Assembly: GCA_910585655.1 (NCBI GenBank)
Contig: CAJUFW010000034.1
Coordinates: 16,843 to 22,172 of the forward strand
Direction of reading: 5' to 3'
From: an uncultured Lachnospiraceae bacterium
GTDB taxonomy: Bacteria; Bacillota_A; Clostridia; Lachnospirales; Lachnospiraceae
Length of the DNA stretch: 5,330 bases
Both the position numbers and the translations under genes were made by a program. Shown here piece by piece: positions 4,561 to 5,330 of the stretch (positions within the stretch are counted from its first letter, which is position 1; each line of letters starts with the position of its first letter). The notes beneath the pieces were generated by a model. It was not told the origin of the DNA and ran no database searches. It saw nothing but the letters and a program-made list of their open reading frames with translations.

Positions 4561-5330
4561 TTATGGTGATTCAGTTGTGCCATCTGTATAAACAATCTGT
4601 TTAACTTTATATTCAAATTTTAAATCATCATAATCCGTATGATACAATTTCACATTTGTATCCATAAATTCATTTATCTCTAATCCATAACCCTTTTGTA
4701 TAATAAAATCATTTGCAGGTATATCTTCTCCTGTAATATCCCATCCAACTGTTAATATAAGCTTTCCGAACAAATCGTTGATAATTAGTTCTCCTTCGAT
4801 TCCCTTAATATCCTTATCAGTCATATTCTCAATTTTACATACAAATTCAACGAAAGAATTAAATCTCCATGCACTTGTATCCTTTTCAAAGTTTATTTTA
4901 TCCTCTACTGTTAAAACAACCTTATCGTCCCTAACAGGAATAGCTTCTGTGTATGAATCTTCACAATCTTTACAAATGAAGGTTTTAATACCTTCCTCCT
5001 TAAAAGTTGCTTCTTTAGTTATTTTTTCTTCATAATCATGATCTTTTATCTTAATAGTTTCAACCTTTTCATTACCACATATTTTACACGTTAATGTCTT
5101 TTCTCCTTCCTCCGTACAAGTAGATTCCTTTGCCACTTTTCCACTGTCATAAGTATGCTCAGCAAGTGAAAGGGGTTCCGTCTTCTCTTCACCACATAAT
5201 TTACAAACACTGGTTTTAATACCTTCTTCTGTACAAGTAGACTTCTTTGTTACTTTTCCAGTATCATAGGTGTGTTCAGCAAGTGAAAGGGGTTCCGTCT
5301 TCTCTTCACCACATAATTTACAAACACTGG
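4561..5330 (-). CDS. C-terminal part of a CxxC-repeat, probably surface protein (partial)
   Basis: The frame stays open to the window edge, giving 255 residues of C-terminus; the true start is outside. A GTG at 5136 is inside a repeat and is not the start. Three repeat units of 39, 39 and 38 residues begin at residues 1, 40 and 79, followed by a half unit at 117. The pattern is a CxxC pair (3/6, 42/45, 81/84, 119/122), then about 12 residues to H-T/D-Y, then TCTEEG-x-KT. The TCTEEG cysteine becomes phenylalanine in the third unit (ATFKEEG). Residues 135-255 form a non-repeated, strand-rich domain with CKIENMTDKDIKG and NDLFGKLILTVGW, resembling FxLYD-like beta-sandwich domains; this is my impression, not a search result. 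Such repeats are common in secreted or wall-linked proteins of Clostridia, with CxxC pairs that could bind zinc or form disulfides. No anchor motif is seen at the C-terminus. The gene is more AT-rich than purC, purB and leuB. Confidence 0.9.
   Translation of the reverse strand, partial: SVCKLCGEEKTEPLSLAEHTYDTGKVTKKSTCTEEGIKTSVCKLCGEEKTEPLSLAEHTYDSGKVAKESTCTEEGEKTLTCKICGNEKVETIKIKDHDYEEKITKEATFKEEGIKTFICKDCEDSYTEAIPVRDDKVVLTVEDKINFEKDTSAWRFNSFVEFVCKIENMTDKDIKGIEGELIINDLFGKLILTVGWDITGEDIPANDFIIQKGYGLEINEFMDTNVKLYHTDYDDLKFEYKVKQIVYTDGTTESP
4981..5330 (-). repeat. In-frame tandem repeats of 117, 117 and 114 bp
   Basis: Units lie at 5328-5212, 5211-5095 and 5094-4981, coding for the CxxC/TCTEEG repeats; more units probably lie beyond the edge. 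The stretches 5159-5213 and 5276-5330 are identical over 55 bp, including synonymous positions. The adjoining stretches 5097-5158 and 5214-5275 differ at about a quarter of positions, and the third unit is more diverged. The array is therefore a mosaic of recent and old copies. Confidence 0.9.

Noticed and set aside
4392..4604. Plus-strand 70-codon frame coding for a hydrophobic, membrane-like peptide
   Set aside because: No ribosome site precedes the ATG, the frame runs through the terminator hairpin and the RNA candidate, and it overlaps the end of the repeat gene. Hydrophobicity is expected from T-rich antisense DNA.
4778..5035. Plus-strand open frame inside the repeat-protein gene
   Set aside because: It is antisense to the CxxC repeats and C-terminal domain, and its serine-rich composition is typical of a shadow frame.
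5134..5136. GTG as start codon of a 191-residue protein
   Set aside because: It lies in the middle of a repeat unit (V in KVAKEST), and the frame is open upstream with clear repeat homology to the window edge.

Overview
The window looks like chromosomal DNA of an anaerobic Gram-positive Clostridia member, most plausibly Lachnospiraceae-like. This is inferred from the Bacillota-type biosynthetic proteins, the strong AGGAGG-like ribosome sites, and a surface-type protein built of TCTEEG/CxxC repeats. No taxonomic marker gene is present. All five protein genes lie on the minus strand, so transcription runs from high to low coordinates.

In order of transcription: (1) 5330-4561, the 3' end of a gene for a repeat protein that enters from beyond the window edge, followed by a strong intrinsic terminator (4474-4507). 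(2) 4560-4157, about 400 bases without a protein gene. This stretch is well filled: the terminator, a 12-bp palindrome, a roughly 170-nt rod-shaped RNA candidate ending in a T-tract (my best reading is 6S/SsrS-like RNA), a purC promoter candidate and a small leader hairpin. (3) 4156-3437, purC (SAICAR synthetase), then a bidirectional hairpin terminator (3385-3414). (4) 3337-2828, a 169-residue acidic, cysteine-rich protein of unknown function. (5) 2695-1262, purB (adenylosuccinate lyase, long form resembling the eukaryotic enzyme). (6) 1141-53, leuB (3-isopropylmalate dehydrogenase), followed at the low-coordinate edge by a short tandem repeat.

PurC and PurB act successively in de novo purine synthesis: PurC makes SAICAR and PurB splits it to AICAR and fumarate. 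PurB also acts in the last step to AMP. Finding both genes around a small unknown gene suggests a reduced purine cluster. LeuB belongs to leucine synthesis and may start a separate unit. The most interesting part is the structured RNA candidate just upstream of purC. The unknown gene between purC and purB and the mosaic repeat array at the window edge come next.
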